Shown: positions 16,056 through 25,576 of the stretch, piece by piece
Position numbering within the stretch: the first letter of the stretch is position 1
Layout of the letters: each line of letters opens with the position of its first letter
Notes under the pieces: generated by a model
Seen by the model: the letters and a program-made list of their open reading frames with translations, nothing else
Told to the model about the DNA's origin: nothing
Databases searched by the model: none
Position numbers and translations under genes: made by a program
Source: Iodobacter ciconiae
GTDB taxonomy: Bacteria; Pseudomonadota; Gammaproteobacteria; Burkholderiales; Chitinibacteraceae
Direction of reading: 5' to 3'
DNA length: 64,000 bases
Assembly: GCF_003952345.1 (NCBI RefSeq)
Contig: NZ_CP034433.1
Location: forward strand, 434,001-498,000

Positions 16056-19000
16056 TTAAAAGCAAGCCAGCAAAGCTTGCACTGGGTGGTTGAGGTTTTT
16101 TTTGTCTATTAGTTTAACTTGGCAACGGCAGGAGTAGCCGGTGGCGAGTAGTTTATCCCCTTGCTCTGCCACAATTTTAGCCCAGCTTTGCGCGTAAATT
16201 TGCTTTGATTGCTCTCTGTGATCCGCCTCGTGGCCAAAAGTGCCGGCCATGCCGCAACAGCCTGCGGGCTGAGTATTGAGCGACATGCCAAGTGAAGTAA
16301 ATACCTTCTCCCAATCGCTGAATGCGCTGGCCACATTGGTTTTTTCGCTGCAATGCGGGATTAGCGTAAAGGCGGCAGTGTTAAGTTTTAGCGTGGGTGC
16401 TCGTTTGGTAAATTGTTCGGCCAGCCATTCTTGTAGCAGCGTCACTTTAGGTGGGTTTGCCAGCGTTTTGGCGTATTCGCTGCGGTAAGTCAGCGTCATG
16501 GATGGGTCAATCCCCACCAGCGGCACACCGTTTTGGGCCAGCTTTTGCAGCATGGCGCTGTTATCTGTCGCCGCTTGTTTAAAGCGATCTAAAAATCCAT
16601 GCACATGCAGCGGCTTGCCATTGGGCTTAAACGGGGCAAGCTGCGGGGCAAAGCCCAGTTTTTTAAGCAGCTCAAACACATCCAGCACCAGCTGGGTTTC
16701 AAAATAACTGGTGAAAGCGTCTTGTACGATAATCACTGCGTTGGCCTGATATTGGCCGTCAGCCATGGCAAAGCCACGTTGCAGCAGGGTGGCTTGCAGA
16801 TTGACACCGGTGAGCAGAGGGCTTTCGATCAGGTTAAGCCGCTGTATGATATTGCGGGCCAGCGGATTGCTGATCGCCGCGTTATAGAGCCTGGGCATTT
16901 TGGCCATAGCTGGCAGCGTGGCTTCCAGGCTGGCGACTAGGTAATCTTTGGCGGGGCGCAGATACCGGCCGTAGTAGAGCGACATAAATTTAGCGCGCAA
17001 ATCAGGAATATCCACCTTCACTGGGCATTGCCCCGCGCAAGATTTACACGCCAGGCAGCCGTGCATGGCTTCCATCACTTCCTCTGAAAAGTCGCTTGGT
17101 AAAAGTGCTGTGCATCTCGTGATAGCGCGTCGGGCGGTGCTCGGAATCCTCATGTATAAACCATACATTCCGGTTCCTGTGCTCCGGCCGCCACGCTCTG
17201 ACGAGCGCTCGTTACTTTTACGTTTGAGCATGCTATTAACAGCCCGGCGTAATAAAGTGGCGGGTTTTGTTGACGTGGGATCCACCCCTTGCGCCGCTAA
17301 TTGCCGCAGCCATTCGCGCATTAGAGAGGCGCGGCCTTTGGGGGAGTGGCGGCGCTCCCTGGTGACTTTCCACGATGGGCACATCGCGTCATCGGGGTCG
17401 AAGTTGTAGCAGGCACTGTTGCCATTGCAATGCAGCGCCCCATCGTAATCTTTGCGAATATGAATGGGGATTTGCCGGTCAAACTGGCCACGGGTGGGCG
17501 CTTCGTCAATTTTGATTAGCGCATCCGGGCTGGCGATTTTGCCGGGGTTGAGCTGATTGTGCGGATCGAACACCTGCTTGATCTGCTGCAAACAGGGATA
17601 AAGCGCGCCAAAAAAAGCCGGTGCATATTCGCTGCGCAGTCCTTTGCCGTGCTCGCCCCAGAGTACGCCATGATATTTTTGTGTAAGCGCTGCCACGCCA
17701 TCGCTGATCTCGCGCAGTATGATCAGCGCGTTGGGTTCTTTCATATCAATCGCGGGCCGTACATGTAAAACACCTGCATCCACATGGCCAAACATGCCGT
17801 AAAACAAGCCGTGCTGATCGAGTAGTGCTCTGAAATCGTGGATGTAATCGGCCAGATTTTCTGGCGGCACGGCGGTGTCTTCTACAAAGGGAACAGGCTT
17901 GGCGTTTCCGGCTCTGTTCGCTAGCAGGCCGACCGATTTTTTACGCATTCCCCAGATGCGTTTTACCGTAGCATCGCCACGCGCCACGGTAAAACCCAGC
18001 CTTGCGTCACCTTGCAAGCCTTGCTCGATATGGGCGATTTGCGTGGCCAGATGTTCTTCCGTTTCGCTTAGCACTTCCAGTAAATTAATCCCCAGCGTTG
18101 GCGTTGTATCTTCGGGGAAAAACTCACGGATGCCGTGCCAGATTAAATCGCCTTTGGCGAGCTGCAAAATGGTGGAATCCACCGTTTCGATGGATGCCGC
18201 GCCCAGCGCCATTAAATGCGGTGCATCGCGCAGCGCCGCATCAAAGCTGGCGTAGCGAATATTAATCAGCGCGCTGAATTTGGGCAGTGGCAGCACATTC
18301 AGTTTGGCTTCAACAATCAGCCCCAGCGTGCCTTCCGAGCCGCATAAAATCGCGTTCAGATCAAACTGACCTTTATTATTGTAAATATGCGCCAGATCGT
18401 AACCAGTCAGGCAACGGTTAAGCTTGGGAAAAGTGCTTGTAATTTGCGCTGCATGATCTTTATGAATTTGCGCGATCAGGCCGTGCACATGACCAACCAG
18501 ATTATCCTGTGCACAGACTTGCTGCAGTGTATCCGGGCTGATGGGCTGCGAATGCCAAAGCGTGCCATTCAGCAAAATAGTATCCAGCGCCAGTACATGA
18601 TCGCGTGTTTTACCGTAAAGGCAGGAGCCTTGTCCACTGGCATCGGTATTAATCATCCCGCCGATGGTGGCGCGGTTGGATGTGGATAATTCGGGAGCAA
18701 AAAACAGCCCGTGTTTGGCCAGCTCCCTATTGAGCTGATCTTTAACCACACCTGTTTGCACTCTGGCCCAGCGCTGCTCCGCGTTAATCTCCAGAATGGC
18801 GTTCATATTTTTAGACAGATCAACGATTAAGCCATCGCCCAAAGACTGACCGTTCGTTCCGGTGCCGCCGCCGCGCGGATAAAGCTTAATGCTGCTAAAA
18901 CGCAGCTCGCTTGCCAGCTTAACGATACGAATTACATCGTCGGTGTGTTTTGGGAATACCACCGCCTGCGGTAGTAGCTGATAAATCGAATTATCCGTCG

Positions 19001-19124
19001 CCAATACGGTGCGATCCGCAAGGCGGCTAGTGATCTCCCCTGCAAAACCACGCAAACGTAGCTCCGCGATAAAATCGAGGTAGAGGGATTGTGGTGCTGG
19101 CGTTTTAGAGAGGCGAGGGATCAT
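16056..19124 (-). CDS. ydiJ: FAD/FeS oxidoreductase, D-2-hydroxyglutarate dehydrogenase (YdiJ type)
   Basis: This is a fused flavin and iron-sulphur enzyme of about 1022 residues, close to E. coli YdiJ (1018). The N-terminal FAD_binding_4 domain has PRGGGTGTNGQSLGDGLIVD, and FAD-oxidase C-terminal motifs follow (YGMFGHVDAGVLHVRP, LWGEHGKGLRSEY). The second half has a cysteine cluster, CLACKSCAGQCPVKVDIPDL, and a CCG-type domain ending PAGCCGMAGTFGHE. I chose ATG 19124 because the 41 codons before it are not conserved-looking and it restores the family length. YdiJ-type enzymes oxidise D-2-hydroxyglutarate to 2-oxoglutarate. The adjacent hglS gene makes exactly that substrate, which supports the role over a D-lactate dehydrogenase. 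Confidence 0.85.
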   Translation of the reverse strand: MIPRLSKTPAPQSLYLDFIAELRLRGFAGEITSRLADRTVLATDNSIYQLLPQAVVFPKHTDDVIRIVKLASELRFSSIKLYPRGGGTGTNGQSLGDGLIVDLSKNMNAILEINAEQRWARVQTGVVKDQLNRELAKHGLFFAPELSTSNRATIGGMINTDASGQGSCLYGKTRDHVLALDTILLNGTLWHSQPISPDTLQQVCAQDNLVGHVHGLIAQIHKDHAAQITSTFPKLNRCLTGYDLAHIYNNKGQFDLNAILCGSEGTLGLIVEAKLNVLPLPKFSALINIRYASFDAALRDAPHLMALGAASIETVDSTILQLAKGDLIWHGIREFFPEDTTPTLGINLLEVLSETEEHLATQIAHIEQGLQGDARLGFTVARGDATVKRIWGMRKKSVGLLANRAGNAKPVPFVEDTAVPPENLADYIHDFRALLDQHGLFYGMFGHVDAGVLHVRPAIDMKEPNALIILREISDGVAALTQKYHGVLWGEHGKGLRSEYAPAFFGALYPCLQQIKQVFDPHNQLNPGKIASPDALIKIDEAPTRGQFDRQIPIHIRKDYDGALHCNGNSACYNFDPDDAMCPSWKVTRERRHSPKGRASLMREWLRQLAAQGVDPTSTKPATLLRRAVNSMLKRKSNERSSERGGRSTGTGMYGLYMRIPSTARRAITRCTALLPSDFSEEVMEAMHGCLACKSCAGQCPVKVDIPDLRAKFMSLYYGRYLRPAKDYLVASLEATLPAMAKMPRLYNAAISNPLARNIIQRLNLIESPLLTGVNLQATLLQRGFAMADGQYQANAVIIVQDAFTSYFETQLVLDVFELLKKLGFAPQLAPFKPNGKPLHVHGFLDRFKQAATDNSAMLQKLAQNGVPLVGIDPSMTLTYRSEYAKTLANPPKVTLLQEWLAEQFTKRAPTLKLNTAAFTLIPHCSEKTNVASAFSDWEKVFTSLGMSLNTQPAGCCGMAGTFGHEADHREQSKQIYAQSWAKIVAEQGDKLLATGYSCRCQVKLIDKKNLNHPVQALLACF

Positions 19125-19553
19125 AGATCTTGGCTGGTGGATGAAGGTAGGGCGGGTGCAAGCCGCCGAGCTTTTCTTAGAAAATACGCGGGTTGCACCA
19201 TATATGCTAAGCAAAATATGAAAAGACTTTTTTAGTGCCTTCGGCACGTTGATTTAGGTGCGGTAGCCACTGCGGGGCCTTCCTTTCTTGTTTCGCCAAG
19301 AAACGAAGCCAAAGAAGGCGACCCCACGAAGCACGAAACCCCTCACTGCGGACAATCGAGGCGGCGGCTGCGGGACTCACTCGCTGCGCTCGCTCAAACA
19401 GGATCAAAGAAACCCCGCCCCGCTTGTTCCTCGCTTCGGCGCGCTTCAAGGGGGCTCTAAAAGCCCCGTGCAAAGAGCGTGGTCAATTTGTTTTGTGCGA
19501 TTTGCTAAGGCTAAAAGCAAATTGCCTAGCGAGTATGGGGTTGCAGTCACCCT

Positions 19554-19612
19554 ACATGGTTTTCTCCGTGAAACTCCGTGTTCTCCTTGACTCCGTGGTT
19601 TAAGGTTTGGGT
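19554..19612. repeat. Single arm of the palindromic repeat family (copy D)
   Basis: TTTTCTCCGTGAAACTCCGTG, with its continuation CTCCGTGGTTTAAGGTTTGGG, matches the right arms of the other elements. I find no matching left arm in 19125-19553. That stretch also holds no gene I can support, although it is G+C-rich and partly open in several frames. Confidence 0.6.
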
Positions 19613-19621
19613 TTGCTCCGC

Positions 19622-20647
19622 CTAAGCCGCCGCCGTCATTTTAAAGATCCCCTGTGCATTGGATGCGTCAAAGCGTAAATCCAGCGCTTTGCTATCGGGG
19701 AGTTTGTCGCGGCTGATAAATTCGTAAAAAGAGCCGGGCACGGTGCGGGTAACGGGATGATTTTTTTCATCAAGGAAAATCCGCTGCACCATCGCCGCCC
19801 GCAGTGCAGTTTGGCGCACTGCGCCAGAGCCGGAAATTTCAACACTGTCTTTAATCGGGTAGCCTTTAGAGCGCAGATCATCGGCCAGTGCTATTACGTT
19901 GGCTACACGATCGGTTGCATGGTTAAAGCGGTTGCCCTCGGTGCTGATCCAGGCCATTTCGGCAGATTCTGCCAGCAGCGTTTCGTAATCCACCCAATGC
20001 GGCACTTCATGCTGCACATCAAAACAGCCGACCAAGGCAGGCAATAGGATTATGGCATCGTCAAAGCTTAAGGAGTGATGCTCGCTTAATTGTGCCAGCA
20101 GGCTTAAATGCTCGGGTTTAAGCGGATCACGCGAGTTGTGCACTACGCGCTCGGCAGCAATCTGGAAATTCATTGAGAATTGTTCAACATGCAGTTCGGA
20201 AACAAAAAATTGCGAAATGACTTCGGGTAAATCCAGATGGCAATAAGCGCGGCCGGTCATTTTTAGTTTTTTAAGCGGGTATACATTTGCCACGGCAAAA
20301 CCAAGTGGCTCCAGAATGCGTTTAAATGCCAGCTCGCCATGCGGCAAAGCGCCATTGCGTGGCGCATCGACGGTACGCAAAGCACCGTGATCAAACAATA
20401 CTTTTTCACCCGCAGCCTGTTTTTCTGTCACATAGCGAGCGCCCTCAGGCACTGCCGCCAGGTTTTGTGCAAACAACATCATATTCATTGCCTGAGCCAG
20501 CACGCTACGGCTGACGCGCGCCTCGCCAGGGCCCAGTAAGCGCGGGTCAACTTCTATCATGGCAAAGAGTTGCCGGGTTTTCTGCTCACCCGCAACACGA
20601 GTCAGTAATTGAGCAAGCTGGGATGTGGCAAAGACATTCTGTTCCAT
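19622..20647 (-). CDS. hglS: 2-oxoadipate dioxygenase/decarboxylase (DUF1338, HglS/YdcJ type)
   Basis: This 341-residue protein belongs to the DUF1338 family by its KVLFDHGALRTVD motif (with the first metal-binding His) and the segments FAVANVYPLKKLKMTGRAYCH, read as FAVANVYPL plus GRAYCHLDLPE, and PGSFYEFISRD. HglS is an iron enzyme that turns 2-oxoadipate into D-2-hydroxyglutarate and CO2, a late step of lysine breakdown in Pseudomonas putida. The next gene on the same strand is a D-2-hydroxyglutarate dehydrogenase, giving consecutive steps. The gap between the two is about 500 bases, so they may or may not share a transcript. A LysR gene faces away from it. Confidence 0.82.
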   Translation of the reverse strand: MEQNVFATSQLAQLLTRVAGEQKTRQLFAMIEVDPRLLGPGEARVSRSVLAQAMNMMLFAQNLAAVPEGARYVTEKQAAGEKVLFDHGALRTVDAPRNGALPHGELAFKRILEPLGFAVANVYPLKKLKMTGRAYCHLDLPEVISQFFVSELHVEQFSMNFQIAAERVVHNSRDPLKPEHLSLLAQLSEHHSLSFDDAIILLPALVGCFDVQHEVPHWVDYETLLAESAEMAWISTEGNRFNHATDRVANVIALADDLRSKGYPIKDSVEISGSGAVRQTALRAAMVQRIFLDEKNHPVTRTVPGSFYEFISRDKLPDSKALDLRFDASNAQGIFKMTAAA

Positions 20648-20770
20648 TTTGGCAAGACCTTTTCAAGAATGTGGGCGAGTGCGTGATATGTATGGTGCAT
20701 GGTAGGGCGCACTTGAAGCGAAGCACAGTGCGCCATAGTCAGTCTGGAATGATTTCGTTTTCGCTTCAAG

Positions 20771-20789
20771 CGATGTATTCTTATTACAT
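20771..20789. promoter_or_regulatory. Candidate LysR operator in the hglS/lysR divergent region
   Basis: GATGTA-N7-TACATC is a perfect inverted pair in the 156-base gap between hglS and the LysR gene, 15 bases before the regulator start. LysR proteins bind such interrupted dyads (T-N11-A type). The same gap has a larger hairpin, GGGCGCACTT--AGTGCGCC, near 20704-20732. Confidence 0.4.
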
Positions 20790-20803
20790 CATTCCTAAAA
20801 ATC

Positions 20804-21703
20804 ATGAACTCTATGCGGCGTATTCTTCCTTCTCTTGCTGCTTTACAGTGTTTTGATGCAGCGGCGCGGCAGCTCAGTTTTACCCGTGCTGCAATAGAAT
20901 TGAATATCACGCAAAGCGCAGTCAGCCGGCAGATCCGTTTACTGGAAGAATTTTTAGGCAGGGCACTTTTTTACCGGATTAAGCAACGTTTGGTTATGAC
21001 CGATGCAGGGGAAGCCTATGCGCGGGATATCCGGGATGTGCTGGACAGGGCAGAGGCGGCCACGTTGGCCCTGATGGCGTATAGCGGCACCAGTGGCGCG
21101 CTTAATCTAGCTATCTTGCCCACCTTTGGCTCGCGCTGGTTAGTGCCCAGATTGGGTAGCTTTACTACCCGCTACCCGGAAATCCAGCTTAATTTACTGA
21201 CACGCTTAAAGCCGTTTGATTTTGCTAAAGAAGAAATCGATGTGGCGATTCACTTTGGTGATACCTCCTGGCCGGGCGTGCAATACCACCATCTGATGAA
21301 CGAAGTAACCGTACCCATTTGTGCCCCCAGCCTGCTGGCTGGCCGCTGCTTAAAAGCGCCTGCAGATTTGATGAGTTTTACCCTGCTGCAGCACAGTACC
21401 CGCCCCGATGCATGGGCCGACTGGTTTGAAGCTGTGGGCGAGCACAGCATTAATGCGGTGAAAGGCCCAAGGTTTGAGCAGTTTTATATGGTGATTCAGG
21501 CAGCCTTAGCAGGGCTGGGCATGGCAGTGCTGCCGCTATTTCTGGTACAGGACGAGCTGGCCAGCGGGTGTCTGGTCGTGGCAGTGGACCGGCCCGTACC
21601 CAGCCGCAATGCCTATTATCTGGTCCACCCAAGCAGTAAGCGCGATGCTTATCCGGTGAAGGTGTTCAAGGATTGGTTGCTGGAGCAGTGTGCCTTAGGC
21701 TGA
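20804..21703 (+). CDS. LysR-family transcriptional regulator (GcvA-like)
   Basis: This 299-residue regulator has an N-terminal winged HTH (LPSLAALQCFDAAARQLSFT, ELNITQSAVSRQIRLLEEFL, residues about 7-65). The LysR substrate domain includes LAILPTFGSRWLVPRL and a VAIHFGDTSWPGV segment typical of the GcvA/AmpR subgroup. It is divergent from hglS with 156 bases between starts, so it very probably controls hglS and perhaps ydiJ in response to a lysine-pathway compound. That is inferred from position. The ATG at 20804 is used; a second ATG lies 9 bases on. Confidence 0.9.
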   Translation: MNSMRRILPSLAALQCFDAAARQLSFTRAAIELNITQSAVSRQIRLLEEFLGRALFYRIKQRLVMTDAGEAYARDIRDVLDRAEAATLALMAYSGTSGALNLAILPTFGSRWLVPRLGSFTTRYPEIQLNLLTRLKPFDFAKEEIDVAIHFGDTSWPGVQYHHLMNEVTVPICAPSLLAGRCLKAPADLMSFTLLQHSTRPDAWADWFEAVGEHSINAVKGPRFEQFYMVIQAALAGLGMAVLPLFLVQDELASGCLVVAVDRPVPSRNAYYLVHPSSKRDAYPVKVFKDWLLEQCALG

Positions 21704-21705
21704 TC

Positions 21706-21957
21706 TGTTGCTGCGGTAATTTTTTGAACACACCTTCCAAACATAGACCCAGATTCCGGCGATTATCGAGACCGGTAGTGGTATCGGTTAATGCCTGGCG
21801 GCGATATTTCTCAGCCCGCCGCCGCCCCAGGTTTAAAAATTGGTGAACCCGCTCAATTACATTAAAAGCCAGCACAAAACGGCGAAATTCACGGATGCTG
21901 GGGAGCTGGTTAATGGAATTAAATTCGCGCTCCTGTACTTCATTGGCTTATTTTTCA
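21706..21957 (-). pseudogene. Remnant of a diguanylate cyclase (GGDEF) gene
   Basis: On the minus strand one frame reads EVQEREFNSINQLPSIREFR, then LNLGRRRAEKYRRQALTDTT and TGLDNRRNLG. The pattern ALTD--TGL-NRR is the beginning of a GGDEF domain, and the helix before it is the usual linker. The frame stops where the GGDEF signature should follow, and there is no start codon upstream. It is therefore a fragment, left behind the LysR gene. The following 21958-22415 holds only short frames without recognisable features. Confidence 0.55.
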
Positions 21958-22415
21958 ATGGAGGCGATGAAAAATTAATAAAAACAATAGTTAATAGCGC
22001 CGGTTAAAGTGTGAGCTGGGTAACAACAATGCAGAAAAGAACGCTGATTTTGCTATCAGCCATTTAGCTGCATGGCTTGGTATCTTTATTGCGGCAACAT
22101 AGCGTTCTGGCTGGTAAAGACCCGGATATTCGTTATTGCCACACTCGTGCTGGTAAGCCAGCTAATGCTGGCGGGCAGCTCATGTGCGGTATACAACTCA
22201 TTTCGCAGTGGCCTCCGGATGGTTATGCTGGGCGGGAAATTGGCTGCGCGCAACTGTATGGCTGATGTGGCGAAACCGACAGGCCGGATAAAATAAAAAT
22301 ACGGAATGGCGACGATTTACATTATTTAAGATACTGGTTTTTATTTTTTGATTTGAAAATTGTATTTTTAACTGTTTTTAAAGGCTTTATTAATAAGAAT
22401 GCTTTCTAATTAAGC

Positions 22416-23291
22416 ATGCCATTTTTACGTTATGTGGTGAACTTACCTATAAGTGTATTGACTTTAATGCAGATGGATTTCAATAGAATGCAAAATACTG
22501 ATACTATAAATTTAATAAAAAGTAAGGCTGTATTCGGTTTGAACTTTAGTATGCTGACGCTTGATCAGGTTGTTAAAATGGCAACATGCAATACAATAGG
22601 GCAGCATTTTCCATCCCGGCTTTTAATTACCCCTAATGTTGATCATATTGTAACCCTGCATAACAACCCTATTTATAAAGAAGCGTGCCATGCTGCGTGG
22701 CTGCTGACTGTTGATGGTTTTCCTGTTGAGCGGTTTTTATCTCTTGTCGGGGTGAGAATCCCTGAGCGGGTGACTGGCGCCGATTTATTTCCAAAATTAA
22801 TGCAGCTTATGCATCCGGAAAAACACCGGCCCTGTTTTATGGTTGCAACTGAATTTACACGGGTTTTTTTAAATTCATGGTTAGAAAAACATGGTTTTAA
22901 AGAATCAGAAGTTTGGGTTGAAGTGCCACCATTTGGTTTTGAAAAAGATGAAGAATATGCAAACCAGTTTATTAAAAGATTAAAAGAAGTGCAATGCACT
23001 CACTTATATATGGGTGTCGGGGCTCCAAAATCAGAAATTTGGGCCTATCTTCATCGGGACCAGATTGAAAATATGCATGTATTTTGTTTTGGTGCTGCGA
23101 TTGAATTTTTTAGTGAAAATATGATAAGAGCCCCCTTATGGATGCAAAGAAACGGCCTTGAATGGGCTTGGCGGCTAGCATGTGAGCCCACCCGTTTAGC
23201 AAAGCGCTACCTTATTAACTCGTGGAAATTTTTTTATTACGCTGGTAAAGAAATGTTGAATCAGCGTAAATTGGGTTATGGGAATAAATAA
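22416..23291 (+). CDS. WecG/TagA/CpsF-family glycosyltransferase
   Basis: This protein of up to 291 residues shows the family motifs: FSMLTLDQVV, LLITPNVDHIVTL, AWLLTVDGFPVE, RVTGADLFPKL and HLYMGVGAPKSEIW, with a final RAPLWMQRNGLEWAWRLACEP. These transferases add N-acetylmannosaminuronic acid or similar sugars to a lipid-linked acceptor at the inner membrane. Starts at 22416, 22470, 22476 and 22488 (MQNTDTINL) are all possible. None has a clear ribosome site, and a later start would fit the family length better. It is the first gene of an AT-rich polysaccharide block, and its stop overlaps the next start by one base. Confidence 0.88.
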   Translation: MPFLRYVVNLPISVLTLMQMDFNRMQNTDTINLIKSKAVFGLNFSMLTLDQVVKMATCNTIGQHFPSRLLITPNVDHIVTLHNNPIYKEACHAAWLLTVDGFPVERFLSLVGVRIPERVTGADLFPKLMQLMHPEKHRPCFMVATEFTRVFLNSWLEKHGFKESEVWVEVPPFGFEKDEEYANQFIKRLKEVQCTHLYMGVGAPKSEIWAYLHRDQIENMHVFCFGAAIEFFSENMIRAPLWMQRNGLEWAWRLACEPTRLAKRYLINSWKFFYYAGKEMLNQRKLGYGNK

Positions 23292-24370
23292 TGAAGGATG
23301 TAAACCAGGAAAAACCGAGTGTAATTGTTGATTTTTCTCATATGGGGAGAAAAATAACCGGCATTGAGCGTATTTCCGAAGAGTTGTTTTCAGCTGCAGT
23401 ACTAAAACAATTTAATGTGATGCACACCAGGCCTGCTACTGCATTAGGCATGATTAAAGCGCAATGGCTGGATATTCCTTTGCTGGCACGTAAAAACCCG
23501 CAAGCACAGTTATTGTTTCCGGGCTTTCCCCCCAGCATCCTGATCAGCATGCTGTTTGGTAAAAGGGTTGTTCCATATATTCATGATTTGTTTTTGCTGG
23601 AACGACCAAAAGAGTTAAATATTCGTGCCAGGCTTTATATGCGGCCATCATTTATTTATGCAATTAAAAATTTAAAAATATTTTTTGTAAACTCGCAGAC
23701 CACAGCAGATCACTTGGCTAAAGTGGCTCGCCCCGATGCCAGAATTTATAAATTAAGGCCACGGGCAGAAAATATATTTAAATTTGAGTTTAAAGAGCGC
23801 TATCTGCCTGAGGGAAATACCGCTCTTAAAATAGTTATGCTAGGTACATTGGAGCCACGTAAAAATTATCTTTTTGCTGCAAAAATAACACAACAATTGT
23901 CTGCCCAATTGGGGCGGCCGGTTGAGCTGCATATCTCTGGCCGTGAAGGCTGGGGCGGTGTACCAGAAATGCTTAAGCCTTATTCGCATGTGCAATATCA
24001 TGGCTATTTAGCTATGGATGAATTACGTAATCTGGTTGATTCAAGTCACCTTTTTCTATGTACCTCACTTGATGAAGGTTTGGGCTTGCCTTTATTAGAA
24101 GTGCTATACAGTGGAATTCCAATTATTGCATCTGATATTGCAGTGTTTAATGAAGTAACGGCCAATACCAGATCTATATTAATTAGCAATAGCAATGAAG
24201 CGGCTGCATGCCAGGCTATTGTAGCAAAGCTGGCCGATGGGCAGTTTTTTGAAGCATCTGGCAGAGATGCAAAAAATGCTATTGAAATGTGGAATGCTCA
24301 GGTTTTGAAGGATAAAGAGTTAGTTTTTTCCAGGGTATTGGCTAAATGGATGGACACAGAGGAATACTGA
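23291..24370 (+). CDS. Glycosyltransferase family 4 (GT-B fold)
   Basis: This is a 359-residue GT4 enzyme. The N-terminal half shows ITGIERISEELFSA and VVPYIHDLFLLERP. The C-terminal half has VMLGTLEPRKNYLFAA and the nucleotide-sugar signature E-x7-E in SLDEGLGLPLLEVL, then SGIPIIASDIAVFNEV. It is typical of mannosyl- or related transferases in capsule and exopolysaccharide loci. The exact sugar cannot be read from sequence. Its start overlaps the upstream stop (TAATG), so translation is coupled. Confidence 0.88.
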   Translation: MKDVNQEKPSVIVDFSHMGRKITGIERISEELFSAAVLKQFNVMHTRPATALGMIKAQWLDIPLLARKNPQAQLLFPGFPPSILISMLFGKRVVPYIHDLFLLERPKELNIRARLYMRPSFIYAIKNLKIFFVNSQTTADHLAKVARPDARIYKLRPRAENIFKFEFKERYLPEGNTALKIVMLGTLEPRKNYLFAAKITQQLSAQLGRPVELHISGREGWGGVPEMLKPYSHVQYHGYLAMDELRNLVDSSHLFLCTSLDEGLGLPLLEVLYSGIPIIASDIAVFNEVTANTRSILISNSNEAAACQAIVAKLADGQFFEASGRDAKNAIEMWNAQVLKDKELVFSRVLAKWMDTEEY

Positions 24371-24451
24371 ACAGTGGATAGAGTGGGCCTGGCTAAATTT
24401 AGTTAAATAGCTATATTCTTAAATATGTATTTAAAATTTTAGTTGAATAAC

Positions 24452-25555
24452 ATGAAAAAGAGAATTTTGATTAACCATTTGCTTGAGCCGGCTAATAAAC
24501 TATCTGGGATTAGTAATTATTTATTTTTTTTAATGGAATCCATAATTAAAAGAAATGAATTTGAATTGGTGTTGTTAACCTGCTGGCATCGCGATAAATT
24601 ACCTGCTGAAATAGCTGATTCAAATATTGTTTTTATTGAAAAAGAATACATTAATTCTCAGGCTGTAAATATTGCAAATCAGAATTATATTCTGCCAAAA
24701 ATAATCCGTGATTATAATATTGATCTGGTTTTTAACTGCAATCCTGTAGGGGGTACTCGCGGTAAAGCAAAGAAAGTATTTGTTGCACATGATCTATATT
24801 TTGATGTATCACCACAATCTTATAAATGGCATCACCGCCTGGCCTGGAATATTTTTTTTCCGTTAGCAGGAAAAGCTGCAGATGCAATTATCTGTGTATC
24901 AAATAATACTAAAAATGACGTGCAGCGTTATCATCCGAAATTAGTTAAAAAGACGCAGGTTATTCATGAGGCATCCTGCCTGGATGTGATTGACAGCCAT
25001 CCTGTGCGATCGGCTGAAAAGGCCGGGCTTTTTGTGGCTAATCTGTCCCCTAATAAAGGAGCTAAAACATTAGTTTCGGCGATGACATACTTAAAAAATA
25101 AAGGTATTCATTTACCTGTTTACCATGTTGGCCGTGATGATCATAGCCGCTTTGCCGCGCATGCCAATATATTAAAAAATGGAATATACCCATCATCTTT
25201 GGGTTATGTTTCTGCAGAAAAACTAGGGCATTTATATGCTACTGCCCGTTATCTGGCATTTCCTTCTCATTTTGAAGGATTTGGGCTGCCCATTATCGAA
25301 GCGCAATCATATGGTTTGCCCATTATTGCTTCCGATATTCCTGTATTAAGAGAAGTTGCAGGTGAGGGGGCTTTATTTTTCCCTGAAGGTGATGCAGAGG
25401 CAATGGCTCAATGCATGCAGCGTCTTTATGAAGATGAGCATTTATTTACAGATATATCCATCAAGGCAAGAATCAATGCTGATCGTTTTAGCTGGGAGAA
25501 AGCGGCAAAAGAAACGAGCGAGTTATTTCTGCATTGCCTGGATCACACTGCTTAA
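24452..25555 (+). CDS. Glycosyltransferase family 4
   Basis: This GT4 protein has about 367 residues, starting at ATG 24452; a TTG at 24443 is also in frame. Motifs are VFVAHDLYFDVSPQSYKWH, AGLFVANLSPNKGAKTLVSA (donor-domain start), and FPSHFEGFGLPIIEAQSYGL followed by PIIASDIPVLREVAGEGALF. The E-x7-E pair lies in FEGFGLPIIEA. It is the second of three consecutive GT4 genes, each of which probably adds one sugar of the repeating unit. Confidence 0.88.
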   Translation: MKKRILINHLLEPANKLSGISNYLFFLMESIIKRNEFELVLLTCWHRDKLPAEIADSNIVFIEKEYINSQAVNIANQNYILPKIIRDYNIDLVFNCNPVGGTRGKAKKVFVAHDLYFDVSPQSYKWHHRLAWNIFFPLAGKAADAIICVSNNTKNDVQRYHPKLVKKTQVIHEASCLDVIDSHPVRSAEKAGLFVANLSPNKGAKTLVSAMTYLKNKGIHLPVYHVGRDDHSRFAAHANILKNGIYPSSLGYVSAEKLGHLYATARYLAFPSHFEGFGLPIIEAQSYGLPIIASDIPVLREVAGEGALFFPEGDAEAMAQCMQRLYEDEHLFTDISIKARINADRFSWEKAAKETSELFLHCLDHTA

Positions 25556-25576
25556 TTATAAAAAAGATAAATCTAC

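Noticed and set aside
19125..19247. N-terminal extension of the YdiJ-type enzyme
   Set aside because: It exceeds the family length and has no conserved feature; ATG 19124 gives a length near 1018-1022.
22072..22296. Short hydrophobic open frames in the gap before the EPS genes
   Set aside because: Two overlapping frames of similar length, no ribosome site, no family resemblance; not reported as genes.
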